Shown here in pieces: positions 42,366-52,500 of a stretch of DNA of 64,000 nucleotides. Numbering within the stretch: position 1 is the first letter of the stretch; the number at the start of each line of letters is the position of its first letter. The position numbers and the translations under genes are program-made. The notes below the pieces were generated by a model that saw only the letters and a list, made by a program, of their open reading frames with translations, was not told where the DNA came from and made no database searches. The DNA is taken from NCBI GenBank assembly GCA_018266255.1, contig JAFEAT010000003.1:124001-188000 (forward strand), in the 5' to 3' direction. The DNA comes from Cyanobacteria bacterium SZAS-4. Its GTDB lineage: Bacteria; Cyanobacteriota; Vampirovibrionia; Obscuribacterales; Obscuribacteraceae.

Positions 42366-43175
42366 TTAGGGTGTTCGCACTTTAGCCTGTACACGCATCG
42401 ATGCGCCGACGCTCGCAACAACTTTTGAGTTGGCACCACCCAAAGCCTCATTTTCCATTTTTAGAAGATCGTATTCTTGTTTAAGTTTGCCGAACTCACC
42501 AGCCAGTTCTTGCTCATGTTTTTCACGAATAGAGGCGTTCACTGCTTTCTTTTCCGTTGAGAGTTCAGCGGTTTGCGCCTGCCGCAGCTTTATCTCTTCG
42601 TTGTTCAGATTTTGTTGCGCTGCGATTATTTTCAATTGATCCGCACGGACACTGTTCGCTACTCGACTGGATTCAGACTGAGTCATTTGTAGTCGACCGC
42701 AGATGTGTGGCGGTCTTACTGCTCCTGTTAAATCAGGCAGGTGGAAGAGATTTACGTGCAGTTGGTAATCCTTCAATTCTTTGTCGTAAGCTGCCTCGGT
42801 GGCCTGACACTCACCAATCGTTTTCTGAAAATCAGCGAGGTGCGCATTGTACTGTTCTGCATGCGCTTTGAACTGTGCGAGATCTCCGCTGTACTGTGCG
42901 ACCGCAGACTTGAACTGTGGTGAGCCAACTTTCAAAGTCAAACTGTGCGCTTGTCCGGCAAGCCGATTGGCAGCATTTATGCTGGTTTCGGCTTTACCGT
43001 GCAGCTTCGCCGCCTGTTTGTTTAGATTCTGGGCCTGAGCGATTAGTCGTGCCGCGTTTTCCTCTCGTGTCTCCGCTTTGGCTGCTTGAGCGGTGCCCAA
43101 TGCGACAGTGGCGAGAGTGCCCACTACTAAAGACATTGCTCGAATCGTTCGTATTGTATGAATCATTTGTGTCAT
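42366..43175 (-). CDS. Exported coiled-coil protein
   Basis: 269 residues from the ATG at 43175 (AAGGA about ten bases upstream; the frame is open to 43292). The signal peptide ends near AQAAKA. The mature part is almost entirely helical with long coiled coils (about 40-125 and 185-250) and a short interruption with PHICGRLQMTQSE. The C-terminus is basic. It starts 13 bases after the end of a TPR lipoprotein gene, so the two form an operon and may interact in the periplasm. No known family recognised. Confidence 0.65.
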   Translation of the reverse strand: MTQMIHTIRTIRAMSLVVGTLATVALGTAQAAKAETREENAARLIAQAQNLNKQAAKLHGKAETSINAANRLAGQAHSLTLKVGSPQFKSAVAQYSGDLAQFKAHAEQYNAHLADFQKTIGECQATEAAYDKELKDYQLHVNLFHLPDLTGAVRPPHICGRLQMTQSESSRVANSVRADQLKIIAAQQNLNNEEIKLRQAQTAELSTEKKAVNASIREKHEQELAGEFGKLKQEYDLLKMENEALGGANSKVVASVGASMRVQAKVRTP

Positions 43176-43188
43176 CTTCGATTTTTCC

Positions 43189-44316
43189 TTATTTATTTGG
43201 TCGAAGTGCAGCGCCCAAAATTGCGGACAAACTTTCGTGTTCGCCCTCTTCTTCTTGCGTTGTGGTACCAGCTGAATCTTCTGTGGTGGCACTATTTGAA
43301 CTTTGCGTGATAGCCCCGCCTAAAACTTGCGCCAGTCCGAAGGTCGCGCCTTCTTGCTCGGCTGGCTGATTCGAACGAAGCTTGGTATCAAGAGCTTGGG
43401 CAAAACTGGCAGGTGTTTTCGTTTCGTGACTTGCATTTACACCTGGAGGAGCAATCCTTATTTTTGGAAGTGATGCCAATTTCAATTCGGTCGCTCTCAG
43501 CTCAATCGGTGGATCTTCAGGCGGTGTCGGATCGGCGTGGTCATCGGTGCCATAGTTTCGGATGTAGAGATTTGTGCCGAGGGCACGCAGCTTAGGTTCA
43601 TCTGCACGTTTCGGCGCCGCGAGCAAAATTTGCAGATTCGCAGCCGAGTTTGCAACTTCGCGAGCCGCTTGCGCTCCCTGGGCTATATGCCGAAGACCCT
43701 GAGATTGGGCATCGGCGCGCAGCCATGATGTTTTAATCTGCGCCGCCTGGCTCATTTCGTAGTAGCTGTTGTAATCGTAAATCCCTCGACCGTTGCGCAA
43801 ACTGTGCATCGACATGCGCGAGTAATAGCCCTGTTGCGCCGCGGCTCTGTTTCCTTGTTCTAAAGCCCAAGCCGCTTGAGCATTGCCTCTCGTAACGTAA
43901 TTACGCTGCAGCTCCGCAGATTGACCTCGTATCGTATCAAGAGTCTTCAGCATGGTCTCGGGCTTGTCTGTCGCTTCATGCGCTTTTTCTTCGATCCGTC
44001 CATTCAGTTGGACGAGAGCCTTCTTAGCTGCCATTCCCTGTTCGTTGAAAGGATTGATGCGAAAGCAGTCGGTGTAAGCAGCTTTCGCGGCATTGTTGTC
44101 GTAGAGCTGCTCTAGCGTCTGACCCAACAGGTATCGGATCAATTGGTTTTGAGGATCAGCCAGAATCGCTCGATTGAAGCAATCTTCAGCAGCGTAGAAT
44201 CGACGCGCCTTGAAGTTTTCCTTGCCTTCCTCTACCAAAGACATGGCTTGGGCGCCTGTGCAGCCAACGATGGCTAGAACAAGCAAAAGCATTCCAGTTG
44301 TCTTCCAACGTTTCAT
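43189..44316 (-). CDS. TPR-containing lipoprotein
   Basis: 375 residues from the ATG at 44316 (AAAGGA eight bases upstream; open to 44367). The N-terminus has a lipoprotein signal ending IVGC-TG, so the mature Cys would be lipidated. Residues about 25-110 contain two or three TPR-like units (AAEDCFNRAILADPQNQLIRY, LYDNNAAKAAYTDCF). The middle is Gln/Ala-rich helical, and the C-terminal 120 residues are low complexity with Pro, Thr, Ser and Glu. Operon with the exported coiled-coil protein downstream. Probably an envelope scaffold; function unknown. Confidence 0.7.
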   Translation of the reverse strand: MKRWKTTGMLLLVLAIVGCTGAQAMSLVEEGKENFKARRFYAAEDCFNRAILADPQNQLIRYLLGQTLEQLYDNNAAKAAYTDCFRINPFNEQGMAAKKALVQLNGRIEEKAHEATDKPETMLKTLDTIRGQSAELQRNYVTRGNAQAAWALEQGNRAAAQQGYYSRMSMHSLRNGRGIYDYNSYYEMSQAAQIKTSWLRADAQSQGLRHIAQGAQAAREVANSAANLQILLAAPKRADEPKLRALGTNLYIRNYGTDDHADPTPPEDPPIELRATELKLASLPKIRIAPPGVNASHETKTPASFAQALDTKLRSNQPAEQEGATFGLAQVLGGAITQSSNSATTEDSAGTTTQEEEGEHESLSAILGAALRPNK

Positions 44317-44498
44317 GCCTAAATCCTTTGAGAGGAAGTGTTCCTGTTGACGCTCGGTAAGAGTCAATGTTTCCGGATCCCGAATCTCTGCTCGGCGTAG
44401 TCTTTCACTCTACTCGACACTCGTGCAGTTGTTGTGCAGACAGAATACATCCTTGATCCTTGAACCTCGCTCAAGCTAGATGATGCCTACCAATCGTG

Positions 44499-44563
44499 CT
44501 TACAAGAAAGTGTTTAAATTGATTCCTCAACTCCGCGCATCAAATTAAACACAAAAATGTAAG
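44499..44563. repeat. 65-bp palindromic element, copy A
   Basis: Imperfect inverted repeat: outer arms CTTACA/TGTAAG and inner arms GTGTTTAA and TTAAACAC with TTGAT/ATCAA, around a variable centre. Aligned to 59856-59920 it has the same length (65 bp), about 46 identical positions, and a compensatory T-A for C-G pair at positions 15/51. Non-coding; likely a short interspersed palindromic element. Confidence 0.75.
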
Positions 44564-44598
44564 CAGTTCGGAGCAACGAATTGCAATCATGCAATGCC

Positions 44599-44627
44599 AA
44601 AAAAACAAGAGAGCCAGTCAGGCTCTC
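44599..44627 (-). terminator. Intrinsic terminator after DAHP synthase
   Basis: On the minus strand GAGAGCC-TGACT-GGCTCTC is followed by TTGTTTTTTTGG. A stem of seven G/C-rich pairs plus a T-run, about 50 bases after the stop codon at 44679. Confidence 0.8.
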
Positions 44628-44678
44628 CTGTAGAATTCAGGACTGATGGCTTAAGTAGCCGTCAATCAATAGCAGTTA

Positions 44679-45761
44679 TTAGGGTTGGAAGTTTGTTTTT
44701 TCGCGACGCGCTCGAACTGCCTCGGCCAATTGATCCAAGATCTTGACGCTGTCTGCCCAACCAACGCAAGCATCGGTAATGCTCATGCCGTAAGTGATGG
44801 GCTGCCCAGCAGCGCGGAGTCCGCAATAGTTTTGTGCTCCCTCGACGAGGAAACTTTCGACCATGACGCCCATAATGCGCTTGTCGCCACCTGCAATTTG
44901 CTTGGCGATATCAGCGCAAACAGGAAGTTGATTTTCATACTTTTTGCTGCTGTTGGCGTGGCTGGCATCGATCATCAAGCGTTGCTTGAGTCCAGCTTTG
45001 CTTATTGTTTGTGCCGCTGCTTCAACGCTTTCCGCGTCGTAGTTTGGTGCTTTACCACCGCGCAGAATAATGTGGCAATCATCGTTTCCATTGGTGGAGA
45101 AGATGGCTGAATGTCCGCCTTTTGTGACGGATAAGAAGTGGTGTGGCTGCGATGCTGCTTTGATTGCATCGATAGCTATTTTGATATTGCCGTCGGTGCC
45201 GTTTTTGAAACCAACTGGACACGAAAGACCCGAAGCCAATTCGCGATGTGTCTGAGATTCTGTCGTGCGAGCACCGATTGCGCCCCAGCTCACCAGGTCG
45301 GCGATGTACTGAGGAGTGATCATATCCAAATATTCGCAAGCGGCAGGAACGCCGAATTCGTTGATGTCTAACAGCAACTGGCGAGCGACTCGCAAGCCTT
45401 TGTTGATTTGGAAGCTGCCATCAACGTCAGGATCGTTGATCAAACCTTTCCAGCCAACAGTGGTGCGAGGTTTTTCGAAGTAGACGCGCATAACAATTTC
45501 AAGATCTTTGCTGTGCTTTTCACGTTGAGCAGCAAGCAAGGAAGCGTATTCGATAGCGGCGACTTGATCGTGAATCGAACACGGTCCAATTACAACGAGC
45601 AATCTGTCATCGGCGTCGTGCAGAATGCGATGGATTGCCTGGCGCGCTTCATAGGCGGTGGTGGCTGCTTGCTCGGTGCACGGAAATTCACGAGTCAGGT
45701 GCGAGGGAGGAGCGAGCTCTTTGATCTCCTGGATCCTGAGATCGTCCGTTATGTGAGCCAT
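44679..45761 (-). CDS. aroF: 3-deoxy-7-phosphoheptulonate synthase (class I)
   Basis: First enzyme of the shikimate pathway, condensing phosphoenolpyruvate and erythrose-4-phosphate. 360 residues from the ATG at 45761 (GGAG seven bases upstream; open to 45851), similar to the AroF/G/H type. Motifs: VVIGPCSIHDQVAAIEYA, MRVYFEKPRTTVGWKGLINDP, GARTTESQTHRELASGL, CHIILRGGKAPNYD, MIDASHANSSKK and MVESFLVEGAQ. Feedback type (Phe, Tyr or Trp) cannot be read safely. Monocistronic with its own terminator. aroE lies 18 kb away in the same window. Confidence 0.95.
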   Translation of the reverse strand: MAHITDDLRIQEIKELAPPSHLTREFPCTEQAATTAYEARQAIHRILHDADDRLLVVIGPCSIHDQVAAIEYASLLAAQREKHSKDLEIVMRVYFEKPRTTVGWKGLINDPDVDGSFQINKGLRVARQLLLDINEFGVPAACEYLDMITPQYIADLVSWGAIGARTTESQTHRELASGLSCPVGFKNGTDGNIKIAIDAIKAASQPHHFLSVTKGGHSAIFSTNGNDDCHIILRGGKAPNYDAESVEAAAQTISKAGLKQRLMIDASHANSSKKYENQLPVCADIAKQIAGGDKRIMGVMVESFLVEGAQNYCGLRAAGQPITYGMSITDACVGWADSVKILDQLAEAVRARREKTNFQP

Positions 45762-45952
45762 CGGATTCTCCGCTTTTGGAACTAAGTAGGAAAAGGTGTC
45801 TGGGGTATGTTTCAACAAAATCTGAACCTCTGTTTCTGCTGTTTTGCGCATTCTTTATGCGCCTTCGGTCTCGCCACTGCATCCGGTATCAAGAAATTTG
45901 TGCTGTTCAACTAATCATTTATAGCACCATTGTCAATGTATCACCGGAGCGG

Positions 45953-46465
45953 CTAGGCCAGGTAACTTCTGAGTTGTTCTTTAAGTGCCGCGGCTTCATC
46001 TTTGCGGTCGTTTTCGGTCAGTAATTTCTCGTAATTCTCAGCGCATATACTTAGGATATTCATCGTTGTTGCGTAGTGCGCTTCGACTAGCATGTCCTCC
46101 ATTCCCGGCATCATCTGTTCCATGAAACTGTCTACCTGACTGTTTCCGAATTTTGCTTCGGATGATTTCTCCATTGGTTGAGTGCACAAACTAATGATTC
46201 GTTTGTACAGCGCTTCACACTCTTTGGTATCACCGACAGTTCTGTATACAGTCGACAACGGCAACAAAATGCTGGCCAGTTCGATGCGAGCTGCCGTACC
46301 TGGCTGCGCTTCAACGATTGCGCTAGCTTCTTTCAGTTTGTCGACGGAAATCTGGTAATCACGGTCGTTGAAAGCCTTTTCAGCGTCACGCTTAAGTTTT
46401 TCAACAGTAACCATGGTGGTTAACATTTTTGTCGCCATGTCTTCAAATATTGCGTCGGATTCCAT
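45953..46465 (-). CDS. TPR-like helical protein, 170 residues
   Basis: All-helical soluble protein without a signal peptide. A segment AEKAFNDRDYQISVDKLKEASAIVEAQ followed by LASILLPLSTVYRTVGDTKECEALYKRII has the spacing of two TPR-like hairpins. A Met-rich stretch (SFMEQMMPGMEDM) and a final helix pair follow. The ribosome site is weak; an internal Met at 46435 is an alternative start. Alone on the minus strand. Probably a cytosolic adaptor; no specific family recognised. Confidence 0.6.
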   Translation of the reverse strand: MESDAIFEDMATKMLTTMVTVEKLKRDAEKAFNDRDYQISVDKLKEASAIVEAQPGTAARIELASILLPLSTVYRTVGDTKECEALYKRIISLCTQPMEKSSEAKFGNSQVDSFMEQMMPGMEDMLVEAHYATTMNILSICAENYEKLLTENDRKDEAAALKEQLRSYLA

Positions 46466-46778
46466 TTAGAAAAATTACTCGTGGTCGAATCTTTATTTCA
46501 GGTAGTCAAACGGGAATCTTTTCCGAACGCCGTTCTGTTCAGGTGTACGGCTATTGGCTGGTGGCTATTTGCATGACATAAAAGTCTACAATCGCATAAA
46601 CATGAACTATAGCTCTGTTTATTTACCTGCCAAGAAGCCCAAGTTAGCATAGATTTGGCGTCTGTAAATTAGGTTTGATTAGTTTGCAGCAAATCGAAAT
46701 TGTTTTGAGTTCAAGATATCGATTCAACATCCTTGCGGGTTAAGGCTATGACGCCTCCGCTTTACATCTGTGGTTGAT
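46466..46778. other. Intergenic region, 313 bases
   Basis: AT-richer than its surroundings. I find no ORF with a ribosome site, no strong hairpin with a T-run and no member of the two palindrome families. It must carry the promoter of the 170-residue gene on the minus strand. Confidence 0.4.
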
Positions 46779-47327
46779 TTAACCGTTTGCTTTGCGAATG
46801 TGGTGGCGTCTCTTCTTGTGACTGTGAATGAATTTTGTGGTGCCTTTGTCGTCTTCATCGTCGGCTTTTCGGATCACGCTTATGCCACCATCCACTTCGA
46901 TCATCGCCAGCGACACTTCCTCGATTTTGTCTACTTCGTGTTCACGCAGCGCAGCCATCAATTCGTCTTCGCTGATATTCTCGCGATTCAATGTGCTCCA
47001 CTGCACCTCGCCGTGGGCTACCAGAACGGCTGGCACACCGTCGACGAACTTTCTGAACCGCGGAAATTTGGTGCCCGCTTTAGCCACGACCGCATTCAAG
47101 GTGAGCAACGTTCCCATCGCGATCAGACCGCCGCTCAGCGAAGTGTCAGGTCCAATCATGGCGTTCTGCACGGCGTTTGAAACAACGAGCAGCAAGACGA
47201 AATCGAAGGGCGTAAGTTGACCGACCTCGCGCTTGCCCGTCAGACGAATTCCAATCAAAAGCATGGAATAGATCACGGACGTGCGAAAGATTATTTCCAG
47301 GCAGCCCAGCGGGCTTATAGTCCACAT
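46779..47327 (-). CDS. DUF421 (YetF-like) membrane protein
   Basis: 182 residues from the ATG at 47327 (AAGGTG about ten bases upstream). Two or three N-terminal transmembrane helices (about 12-75) include the family's RLTGKREVGQLTPFDFVLLL and IGPDTSLSGG. A cytoplasmic domain has VDGVPAVLVAHGEVQWSTLNRENISEDELMAALRE and ends in a His/Lys-rich tail (HSHKKRRHHIRK). YetF-like proteins are of unclear function, linked to spore or envelope stress. It begins 14 bases after the amino acid permease stop, so it is the second gene of that operon. Confidence 0.85.
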   Translation of the reverse strand: MWTISPLGCLEIIFRTSVIYSMLLIGIRLTGKREVGQLTPFDFVLLLVVSNAVQNAMIGPDTSLSGGLIAMGTLLTLNAVVAKAGTKFPRFRKFVDGVPAVLVAHGEVQWSTLNRENISEDELMAALREHEVDKIEEVSLAMIEVDGGISVIRKADDEDDKGTTKFIHSHKKRRHHIRKANG

Positions 47328-47341
47328 TTGAATCGAGCACC

Positions 47342-48955
47342 TTAAGGCATTGGAATGTTGTTGTCCGGAAAGTCTTCTTTCGGAACGTATGGGGTCTCTT
47401 CGTGGCCATGTCTGTAGCCATAGCAAAAATAGATTGCCACGCCAACTGCCATCCAAATGACGAAGCGCAGCCACGTGATGATAGGTAGGCTGAGCATGAG
47501 GATGAAGCAAGAAATTATCCCGAGAATCGGAATCAACGGCACCATTGGGCAACGAAATGGTCTAGCCCGATCAGAATCTGTTTTGCGAAGCACAATCACT
47601 CCAGCGCACACGATGATGAATGCCGCCAGCGTGCCGATATTCGTCAGCTCCGCCGCCTGTCCGATGTCGATGCAGAGGCATGAAACGCCGACGATCACGC
47701 CTGTGAGAATCGTTGGAATGAACGGAGTTCTGAATTTCGGATGCAGCGTCGAAAAGAATTTCGGCAGCAGTCCATCGCGTGCCATCGCCATGAAAATTCT
47801 CGGTTGTCCAAGTTGGAAAACCAGCAGGACAGAGGTCATGCCGGCGAGCGCTCCGACACTGACAAGGATGTGTGCCCACGGGTTGCCCGCAACCTGCAAC
47901 GCGGTCGCTACCGGTGCAGCGTCGCCCAGATATTTTTGATAAGGCAAGATGCCGGTCAAAACCATCGATACGGCCGCATAGAGCAGTGTGCAAATCGCCA
48001 GACTGCCCAGCATTCCAATTGGCATGTCGCGCTGAGGATTCTTCGTCTCTTCAGCCGTGCTGCTGATTGCGTCAAAACCGATGAAGCTGAAGAAAACGAT
48101 TGCCGCACCGCCCATGATACTAGAGAAGCCATTTGGTGCGAACGGAACCCAATTTTCAGGATGTACGAAAAACGCACCATATATGATGAAGAAAAGAACA
48201 ATGAGCACTTTGATGGCAACAGCAGCGGTGTTCACCCATGCGCTCTCCTTGATGCCAACGACAAGCACCCAGGTGACTAATGCGACGATTGCGAAGGCCG
48301 GAATATTGATGGCAATTTCATGACCGCCGACATTCAATAGATCCATCGATGAATAAAATTCGCGTTGTGGTATTGCGACACCATGAATAAATTTGTCGTG
48401 CAGTCGCAGCGCTGTGCCAGTATCGGTGGTCATCCACAGCGGTAGTTGCATGCCTGTCAGTCCGTGCATCAGATGAAGAAAATAATCTGACCAGCTGACG
48501 GCGATTGCGACGTTGCCGACCGCGTATTCGAGAATTAGATCCCATCCGATAATCCATGCGATCAACTCGCCCAGTGCCGCCTGCGCGAAAGTATAAGCAG
48601 ACCCAGACACTGGAATCATTGCAGCTAATTCTGCGTAGCACAGTGCCGCAAAACCGCACGCAATTGCAGCGATCAAAAATGAAATGACGATGGCAGGTCC
48701 CGCGCCCTCACGCCCCATCGGAGACTGAAGCATGAAATTGATCAGCGGCGTCGAAATGAAATCCACGGCGGCTGTATCTTGACCTGCTGCGGCTGTGCCG
48801 GTCAGGGCAAAAATTCCAGTACCAATCGTTGCTCCGACTCCGAACGCAATCAAATCGAACGCCGAGAGGCTCTTCTTCATCAGGCGAGCTTCGCCGTATG
48901 CTTCATCAATTAGCAGGTCGGTAGGTTTGCGTCGAAATAAGCGATGCGCTTGCAA
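47342..48955 (-). CDS. APC-superfamily amino acid permease
   Basis: 537 residues from a TTG at 48955 with AAGGTG just upstream; the frame continues to a TTG at 49000. The N-terminal LFRRKPTDLL and DLIAFGVGATIGTGIFALTG match cationic amino acid transporters of the CAT/YfnA type. About 12-13 membrane helices are visible, with GFAALCYAELAAMIPVSGSAY, FFSFIGFDAISSTAEETKNPQRD and QPRIFMAMARDGLLP. It imports amino acids with protons; substrate class is only inferred. Followed by the DUF421 gene in the same operon. Confidence 0.9.
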   Translation of the reverse strand: MQAHRLFRRKPTDLLIDEAYGEARLMKKSLSAFDLIAFGVGATIGTGIFALTGTAAAGQDTAAVDFISTPLINFMLQSPMGREGAGPAIVISFLIAAIACGFAALCYAELAAMIPVSGSAYTFAQAALGELIAWIIGWDLILEYAVGNVAIAVSWSDYFLHLMHGLTGMQLPLWMTTDTGTALRLHDKFIHGVAIPQREFYSSMDLLNVGGHEIAINIPAFAIVALVTWVLVVGIKESAWVNTAAVAIKVLIVLFFIIYGAFFVHPENWVPFAPNGFSSIMGGAAIVFFSFIGFDAISSTAEETKNPQRDMPIGMLGSLAICTLLYAAVSMVLTGILPYQKYLGDAAPVATALQVAGNPWAHILVSVGALAGMTSVLLVFQLGQPRIFMAMARDGLLPKFFSTLHPKFRTPFIPTILTGVIVGVSCLCIDIGQAAELTNIGTLAAFIIVCAGVIVLRKTDSDRARPFRCPMVPLIPILGIISCFILMLSLPIITWLRFVIWMAVGVAIYFCYGYRHGHEETPYVPKEDFPDNNIPMP

Positions 48956-49108
48956 AGTTGCACCTTTGAGCCGGTTGCAGCCTTGAATTGTTGCATACAA
49001 AACATAAGTTCTGGAAACTCACAAGATTGTCACGTAGAACTCGGCAGTATTGGCATAAGCATCCATATCTATTTCGAAACCATCTAGAACTTGCAGCGAG
49101 GAAGTCAA

Positions 49109-49288
49109 ATGGAATATCTCAACACGGATACAGCAATGTTGGTGATGACTGCTGCAGAACTGGGTTGCTCGGTTGAACGGTTGAGAGAAGCGTACGCTGG
49201 TCTGGAAAAGAGGACGCGAACTATTTCGCAGATCAAATGTCTGGTCCACAAATATAAGCAGTTGGGCTGCCAAACCGTCGAGAGCTGA
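49109..49288 (+). CDS. Small hypothetical protein, 59 residues
   Basis: ATG seven bases after GAGGAA. Contains LVMTAAELGCSVERLREAYAGL and ISQIKCLVHKYKQL, probably two or three helices in a helix-turn-helix-like order. No signal peptide or membrane segment. Strong ribosome site and sensible composition support it as real. Plus-strand gene between the divergent permease and a second small ORF. Function unknown. Confidence 0.5.
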   Translation: MEYLNTDTAMLVMTAAELGCSVERLREAYAGLEKRTRTISQIKCLVHKYKQLGCQTVES

Positions 49289-49405
49289 GATTCCTCATTT
49301 AATTTTTGAGCCTTGATGTTTCACATGAAAATCACAGGTTCAGGTGTAGAACTTTACATCTACTAAAACCGCTTGCGTGAAACGACATGCAAAAGAGAGG
49401 AATAA

Positions 49406-49540
49406 ATGGAAATTGCTATCGCAGCTGAAAACAATGAAAATGCTCAAGCCGTAATCGATGAAAGAACCAGAGCGCTGAAACTGATTCGCAGCCTAGTTAA
49501 TATCTACCGTCTTTGTTACGCTGTTCCCGGCTCTGTCTAA
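49406..49540 (+). CDS. Very small ORF, 44 residues
   Basis: ATG six bases after GAGAGGA, the best ribosome site in the neighbourhood. The product starts MEIAIAAENNENAQAVIDER and continues with a basic amphipathic helix (LKLIRSLVNIYRL). Its last 48 bases overlap the 3' end of the convergent S55 gene. It could be a real microprotein; the overlap makes a chance ORF possible. Confidence 0.4.
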   Translation: MEIAIAAENNENAQAVIDERTRALKLIRSLVNIYRLCYAVPGSV

Positions 49541-52500
49541 GACTTTGATCTCGACTTTTTTCGGATTCTTTGCGTAGGAAATATTGTCGGCGCCCAGAAC
49601 CACATTGAGCCCATCCCCAGGATCGTTGATCCCCGCTAATGCCAACGGTTCTCCGCCATCAAGCCTGTAAGTGCCATTTACTATCGGCGTGATTTTATCC
49701 TTCGCTTCTACGCGTAGTTTAGCGCCACCACTTTTATCTTTCGTCCATTTTACGGAAGTTATCTGCGGCGGAGTATTGTCCACGTCGATCGTTCGAAACA
49801 CTGATATCTGCTCACTTCCCTCAGCGTTGGAAAGTTTGTCGTCGAGCGTGAATTTGGCGATGTAATTTCCTTCCTTGAACTTGGTAGTGTCCCACTTGAT
49901 GGTGAATTTCTCACCATTGCCCGAAGTTTCAGATGGGGAAGAAGCATCGGTGACACTAGCCATTGGTGAGCCTTTCACTTTCAATTTTGCTTTCGATTTT
50001 TTCTTAGATGCGACTTCGGTTTTTGTTTCTACTTTTACTGGTTCGACTTTCGCTTCGCCGACTACGTCTTTAGATCCGTCTTTGGATTTGTCTCCTGCAT
50101 CTTGGGATTTGTCTGCATCTTTAGGTGGTTCAACCTGTAGCTTTTCGCCAAATGAGCGTTCGCCCACTGTACCTTCGCTCAGTGCACTTTCTGGATCCCA
50201 CTTCTTTGGCGGTCCGCCTGGAGGCTGAACTTGGGGTGGAAGTGCTCCATCTAATTTCGGAGCCGGTGCAGGCGCGGTTTTGTTTTTTGTGTCAGGAACT
50301 TCTGTTGTAGTGCTGGTCTCTGCCTTAACCGTCGCAGTCACTTCTGGCGGTGCTTCTTCTTTGGTTGCGTGTTTGGTGCGCAACTCATTTACTACGGTCT
50401 GCCAGGTTTGACCGCCGTCAGGTGAAATTTGCATCGCCAGCAGGAGATTGTCGCCGTCGCTATCTGTGCCTGTTACGGTGATGTCTGCTTTGCCGTTGAC
50501 GGCGGTGCCCGACTTGAGTGACACGTTGGAAATTTGCGGCGCAGTGTTGTTTGGCAGATAGGTTGTGTCGACTTGACCGATGGCAACTGGTCGCCCGGTC
50601 GACGTTTCATCGAATTTCCAAGCCAACCTATATTGTAGATAGCGACCCGGCGGTGATTTGATTTCGTAAGCATCGGGCGCAGGATTTGCCGCTATCCATG
50701 TCGACCAGCTGGAGTCGGGCTGGCTCGTTTGTCCCGTTCTTGTTTCGACTGTTATCGCTTTTCTGACCGTCTCGTTAACTTCGTTGTAGCCACCGTAAGC
50801 TCTGATGCGACTCCATTTCGATGACCGCTGCCCGTCTCGCACTTCAGACGTATATGTCGCTTTCGCAGCCGATTTCATTTCAAAGACCTGTGCGACCGCA
50901 AGATTACACGTGCCCGCAAACAGTCTGCCATTGCCATCTGCACTCAAGGTGACGACGGCATCTTGTTCGGTATGCGAGACAGGAACGAAATACGATTGCT
51001 TCGAAAGTGGATCGAAGCGCGCCTCTGTGATGTCACCTTCTGCGTCACCAGAAAATACATGATCTGAATTTGGGTCGTAATAGAGGGTGTAAAAGGCATC
51101 GCTCGATGCTAGGGTGTCTATATCTCCGTTTTTATTCATTTTGACGAGATGTCCCGTGCCAGCTGTAGACACGTACAGGTCGCCTTTCTTGTCCTTTGCT
51201 ATGCCAGTGACGATGTGGTCGGGTGATTGGTATTCGGCGGTCGCAGTTCCTGCAGAATCGATGCTGTAGACCGCACCTTTTTCTGCGGTGCCCACATATA
51301 GTTTGTCTTCGGGTGCGCAGAAGAACATTGAGACGACATCAGCTTGACCAGAGTCGAAGATGCTTACTGGGAGTGCGCCTTTGGCTGCACCGATTTTGTA
51401 CACTTTGCCACTACCTGTGACACCGATGTACAAATTGTCTTTGTTATCCATGGTCAGACAAGTGACTAAAGGTTCTGACAGTTTTGTCACCAGTCGTGTG
51501 TTTTGATTGGCTTGTTTGTTTGGATCTATGGAGTAGACGTTACCACCTGGAATGGCCGCAGCGTAGAGCATTCCTTTGCTGTCGGCGACTAGCGATGGAA
51601 TCGCTACGCCCGGTAGCTTTGCCACCTCTACTGGTGCGTTGTGGTCGCCGTTCCATTTATAAACTTTGTTCGTAGTGGAGAACCAGAAGCTCCCGTTCGA
51701 CCAAACCGAAGACCAGATGCGCATATCGTTTTTGACCTGACTCTTGTCAGAGACCTGGAAGCCTGGAATAATGCGCCCCCAACTATCGATCGTTGTCGAA
51801 TCTGTCTTTCCGTTCTTGAAGTCAGCTTCATTTTCTTGCCGCCACAGTTGGATTGAACGCATGTGCGGATAGTTTTTGTTTCCAGTGGCTGACCAGTAAG
51901 CAGTGGCTGAGCTACTTGCTGCTGATGTTGCCTTATCAGCTGCGGCTGCGGAACTGACCACTGGAGCGGTCGTCGATGTTGTCGCGCTTGTCGAAGTGGA
52001 ACTAATAGTGGTAGTGGATGTGGTGTCAATCTTGCCGATAGTCTTTCTTGCCAGATCTGTCATCGAAACTGAATCGTTCATGCCGAAAACAGATGTAGGT
52101 GCCGTCATTAGCGGCTGAGAGCGAGTAACCGCCTTGTCTTTGCGGCGTACTTCCACTGTCATGACATGGGCGCCATCGAGTAAACAGTCTTGCACGGCGT
52201 AAGCACGCACCTCCCCTTTGCTGAGCACCGCGCCGCGCGTGTATCGATCCGAAAAGAACAGCTTGTTCCAATGTGCTGGCGGATTGAGCAGCGTCACTCC
52301 GTTTACTGATATGGATTGTTCAGGCAGCGCGAGAACAGCGCAAAGCGCATCGCTGCGTCCGCGTGTGCGAATTTTGTTGAGAATCTGATTCAAATCTTCG
52401 GGCGGTGGATCGATAAGTCCTATGCGTCTTCGGACTGATTCAAATTCATCTCCGCTGGCGACTGCCAGAACGATGTTGCCGTCGGGTACATCACGTGGAA

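Larger units (their letters stand above)
44317..44678. other. Intergenic region, 362 bases
   Basis: Holds a 65-bp imperfect palindrome (44499-44563) and the terminator of the DAHP synthase gene. The promoter of the lipoprotein operon must lie between about 44317 and 44498. No gene seen. Confidence 0.6.
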
